Origin: an uncultured Selenomonadaceae bacterium
GTDB taxonomy: Bacteria > Bacillota > Negativicutes > Selenomonadales > Selenomonadaceae
Length of the DNA: 7,299 nucleotides
NCBI GenBank assembly: GCA_905236665.1
Contig: CAJONF010000126.1
Coordinates: 1 to 7,299 of the forward strand
Direction of reading: 5' to 3'
Below, one piece after another: positions 5,099 to 7,299 of this stretch (position 1 is the stretch's first letter; every line of letters starts with the position of its first letter). A program made the translations under genes and the position numbers. The notes beneath the pieces were generated by a model that did no database searches, was not told the origin of the DNA, and saw only the letters and a program-made list of their open reading frames with translations.

Positions 5099-7299
5099 AT
5101 GGCTGATGTTAAAGAAAAAATTTTACAGACCGCCAAAGATAACCTTAAGACTTTGGGCGACGCGCTCGGTAAAGAATTGAGCGGGGCAATAGAAGCTGAC
5201 AGAATGGCGAACGCTACTGAATTGTATCTGCAACTTGCCAACGTTAAAGACAGTTTCATTAAAATTTATGGCGATTTGGATTTGGACGACATTCCCGACG
5301 AAATTTATACGGAAATGACTAGATCACTTATCGAAAGCATGGACGAAATTGTTATGGCTGATTATTCCGGCAACAGGGAAGAATTATTAGAAAAAATTGC
5401 AGACCAAATTGGCAACCTCTTTACTAAAATCGACGATATAGAACTTAATATCGACGGCGTGGATTACGAAGTTGCTTTCAAAGGTAGCCGGCTGGGGCTT
5501 AAAGGTTATTTCATCAGAGTTTCTAATGACGACGACGAAGTTTGGATAAATTGGAAAAGTAGTAGCTATGGTCAAAGCGTCATGGCTCGCTATGCAATTT
5601 CCCTTTTCCAGCTCGACAAGATTTTAAACGATTCTGTTGCCGCCGACGTATCGAATATTTTTTCCACGGACGGCAATGAATTGCTTACCGTGCTATTTGA
5701 TGAAAACGCCGCTGAAAATTTACTCAAGAAAGTCCTCGGTACAAGTCTCTTTAACGCTATCGGCGCGGAAAATGTAAAATCAAAGCTGAAAGAATTTTTG
5801 TATTCTGTTACCGAAGACACTCTTTCCGATTTGTTGGAAGAATATGAAGATTTAGTTTCTGCTTATAAAGATTTGGTTGAAGATATTAACTCGGTTGACA
5901 CCAACGAACTTGTCGACAAATTTACCGGCGCGGCAAATGAAGTTCAAAGTTCGCTGAAATCTTTAGGCAATAGCGTTATGCTTGAAATTTTGCCAACAGT
6001 TGCAGACGGATTAACTTATAATCTCCTTGGAACTGCCGTTACGGTTTCTGCGGATTATGGCGACGAACTCACGCCTTCCGATTACAAGAGCACCGTAAAA
6101 ATTATCGACGCGTCTAACAGAACTAAGGCAATTAAAATCACCGGCAACAGCAAGGCTAATTCGATTGTCGGCGGCACAAAAGCTGATACTCTTGACGGTG
6201 GCAAAGGTAACGATACTTTAACCGGCGGCGCGGGCAATGATATTTTTATCTACACGGCAGGAAAAGATGTTATCACTGATTATGCCACGGGTGATAAAAT
6301 TTCTCTTAGCGCGGCATCTAAAAAAGAATCTGTCAAAGGCTCGGACGTGATTATTACTTTTGACAGCGGCTCGCTCACAATTAAAGACGCGGCTGGAAAA
6401 TCTCTGAATTGGATCGATGAAAACGGCAACTCTCACACGACAGTTATCAGCGGTGCAAGTGATGACGACGATAAAAATTCCGCAACCGTTACGTTGACCA
6501 ATTCCGATGAATCAACCTTCACAGCGGGTGACAAAGTTAAAGTTATCGACGCCTCGGCACGCACTAAGGCTGTAAAAATTATCGGCAACAGCAAAGCTAA
6601 CACTATAACCGGCGGCTCCAAAAATGACACGCTCACGGGCGGCGCAGGTAAAGATATTTTCGTTTATACGGCGGGTAAAGATACAATCACTGATTACGCT
6701 AGCGGTGATAAAATTTCTATCAGCTCGGCGATAAAAAAATCTGCAGTCAAAGGCTCCGATGTTGTGTTGACGATTGGCAAAGGTTCGCTAACGATCAAAG
6801 ATGCGGCTGGCGAAAAGCTCGCTATCATTGACGAAAACGGCAAAAATTACACAACGATTATCGGCGGCGCAAGTAATTCCGCGACCGTCACGCTGACCAA
6901 TTCCGATTCCGCAACCTTCACGGCGGGCGATAAAGTTAAAATTATTGACTCGGCTGACAGAACAAAAGCTGTAGAAATTATCGGCAACAGCAAAGCAAAT
7001 TCAATCGTCGGCGGCTCCAAGAACGATAAACTTTATGGCTTAGCTGGCAACGACAAAATTTATGGCGGTAAAGGCAACGATACGATTTACGGCGGCAAGG
7101 GCAACGATAGCTTGTGGGGCGACGCTGGAAAGGATACTTTTATCTACAACAACGGCGACGGCAAGGACGTTATTTACGGCTTTGAAAACAACGACCTGCT
7201 GAAAATCACGGGCGACTTTTCCGCGTCCTATGACGGTTCTAAAAATGAAATCGCCTTCAAAGTTGGCAGCGGCTCTATCACGTTAAAAGAATTCACCGC
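5099..7299 (+). CDS. RTX-type calcium-binding repeat protein (3' end outside window)
   Basis: An open frame of 733 complete codons from ATG 5099 with no stop before the right edge. AGGAG (5085-5089) lies nine bases upstream. The product is acidic and has no N-terminal signal peptide. Residues 1-312 are not recognised: mostly amphipathic helices (for example 1-35 and about 240-300, DLLEEYEDLVSAYKDLVEDI) around a beta-rich island at about 112-159. Residues 313-733 are three long modules, each with RTX nonapeptides (GGxGxDxL/I type), then an F-I/V-Y..GKD.I.DY..GDKI segment and a GSLTIKD segment. RTX repeats form calcium-bound beta-rolls and are typical of proteins exported by type I secretion through a C-terminal signal, which would lie outside the window. 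There is no hydrophobic pore-forming region or visible protease motif, so a haemolysin or serralysin call is not supported. It is transcribed divergently from the envelope operon. It may be a surface or secreted adhesin, S-layer-like or effector protein. Confidence 0.88.
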   Translation, partial: MADVKEKILQTAKDNLKTLGDALGKELSGAIEADRMANATELYLQLANVKDSFIKIYGDLDLDDIPDEIYTEMTRSLIESMDEIVMADYSGNREELLEKIADQIGNLFTKIDDIELNIDGVDYEVAFKGSRLGLKGYFIRVSNDDDEVWINWKSSSYGQSVMARYAISLFQLDKILNDSVAADVSNIFSTDGNELLTVLFDENAAENLLKKVLGTSLFNAIGAENVKSKLKEFLYSVTEDTLSDLLEEYEDLVSAYKDLVEDINSVDTNELVDKFTGAANEVQSSLKSLGNSVMLEILPTVADGLTYNLLGTAVTVSADYGDELTPSDYKSTVKIIDASNRTKAIKITGNSKANSIVGGTKADTLDGGKGNDTLTGGAGNDIFIYTAGKDVITDYATGDKISLSAASKKESVKGSDVIITFDSGSLTIKDAAGKSLNWIDENGNSHTTVISGASDDDDKNSATVTLTNSDESTFTAGDKVKVIDASARTKAVKIIGNSKANTITGGSKNDTLTGGAGKDIFVYTAGKDTITDYASGDKISISSAIKKSAVKGSDVVLTIGKGSLTIKDAAGEKLAIIDENGKNYTTIIGGASNSATVTLTNSDSATFTAGDKVKIIDSADRTKAVEIIGNSKANSIVGGSKNDKLYGLAGNDKIYGGKGNDTIYGGKGNDSLWGDAGKDTFIYNNGDGKDVIYGFENNDLLKITGDFSASYDGSKNEIAFKVGSGSITLKEFT
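6035..6478 (+). repeat. RTX module 1
   Basis: First long module (residues about 313-460). Order: a degenerate lead-in ending KIIDASNRTKAIKI, GNSKAN, three nonapeptides (6170-6250: GGTKADTLD, GGKGNDTLT, GGAGNDIFI), GKDVITDYATGDKI, then GSLTIKDAAG and a DENGN loop. It is 14 residues longer than module 2: one additional nonapeptide plus an additional DDDDK in the linker. Confidence 0.85.
6479..6877 (+). repeat. RTX module 2
   Basis: Second module, 133 residues, starting SATVTLTNSD. Same order as module 1 but with only two nonapeptides (6611-6664: GGSKNDTLT, GGAGKDIFV). It is very close to module 3 over the first 45 residues, with many of the base differences at third codon positions. Confidence 0.88.
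6878..7299 (+). repeat. RTX module 3 (cut by window edge)
   Basis: Third module, 399 bases after module 2. The lead-in SATVTLTNSD...KIIDSADRTKAVEIIGNSKAN is nearly the same as in module 2. It then carries an enlarged nonapeptide tract and a more diverged tail (GKDVIYGFENNDLLKI, GSGSITLKEFT) that still aligns with the tails of modules 1 and 2. Confidence 0.83.
7010..7144 (+). repeat. Five RTX nonapeptide repeats
   Basis: Five consecutive nine-residue repeats: GGSKNDKLY, GLAGNDKIY, GGKGNDTIY, GGKGNDSLW, GDAGKDTFI. The Gly/Asp pattern at fixed positions is that of calcium-binding beta-roll turns (haemolysin-type calcium-binding repeat). This is the longest uninterrupted tract in the window, and the only one long enough to form a substantial roll on its own. 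Confidence 0.92.

Noticed and set aside
6461..6475. DDDDK in the RTX linker, the same as the enteropeptidase recognition motif
   Set aside because: A five-residue acidic run is expected by chance in so acidic a protein, and no processing enzyme is implied.
5387..6636. Minus-strand open frames of 62-76 codons opposite the RTX gene (5387-5575, 5590-5820, 6218-6436, 6433-6636)
   Set aside because: They are shadows of the repetitive Gly/Asp/Lys coding sequence. They have no convincing ribosome binding sites, and their peptides (Ser/Phe/Val-rich) look like antisense translation.
6035..7299. Regular direct repeats considered as a CRISPR array or DNA-level repeat element
   Set aside because: The repeats are in frame, vary at third codon positions and encode RTX modules. 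There are no constant repeats with unique spacers.
5099..7299. Call as a pore-forming RTX haemolysin or an RTX protease
   Set aside because: There is no hydrophobic pore-forming region, no visible acylation context and no HExxH zinc-protease motif in the visible part. Only the calcium-binding repeats are shared.

Overview
This window looks like a chromosomal segment of a low-to-moderate GC Firmicute, probably one with an outer membrane (Negativicutes-like). That is an inference. Gram-positive-style features are strong AGGAGG ribosome binding sites, TTG and GTG starts, a GerMN lipoprotein beside an AMIN/Amidase_3 amidase, and a ComEC-like metallo-beta-lactamase-fold lipoprotein followed by a DUF3006-type protein. 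A large RTX-type repeat protein fits better with a diderm cell that has type I secretion. No mobile element, RNA gene or CRISPR array is visible.

Layout. Minus strand, positions 1-1731: ilvB (acetolactate synthase large subunit) has its own promoter. Its stop codon is followed at once by a GGAGG for a further gene lying to the left of the window. Positions 1782-1828 hold a rho-independent terminator that closes the next operon. Minus strand, 1835-4946: a five-gene, almost gapless operon. In transcription order it encodes a 64-residue two-helix membrane protein, a lipoprotein with a ComEC-like hydrolase domain, a DUF3006-type protein, an exported AMIN-amidase and a GerMN lipoprotein. Four of the five products are predicted to be membrane-bound or exported, so the operon is a cell-envelope set. 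Positions 4947-5098 form a 152-base divergent promoter region with a TATAAT on each strand and a short palindrome inside the plus-strand promoter. Plus strand, 5099-7299: a long acidic protein, open at the right edge. It has a unique N-terminal region of about 312 residues followed by three long modules, each containing RTX calcium-binding nonapeptides.

The most noteworthy items are this RTX protein, with an unrecognised N-terminal domain and 133-147-residue modules that look recently duplicated, and the hydrolase/DUF3006/amidase/GerMN operon next to it. The rest of the window is conventional housekeeping. Function beyond family level is not claimed for the 64-residue protein, the DUF3006-type protein or the RTX N-terminal region.
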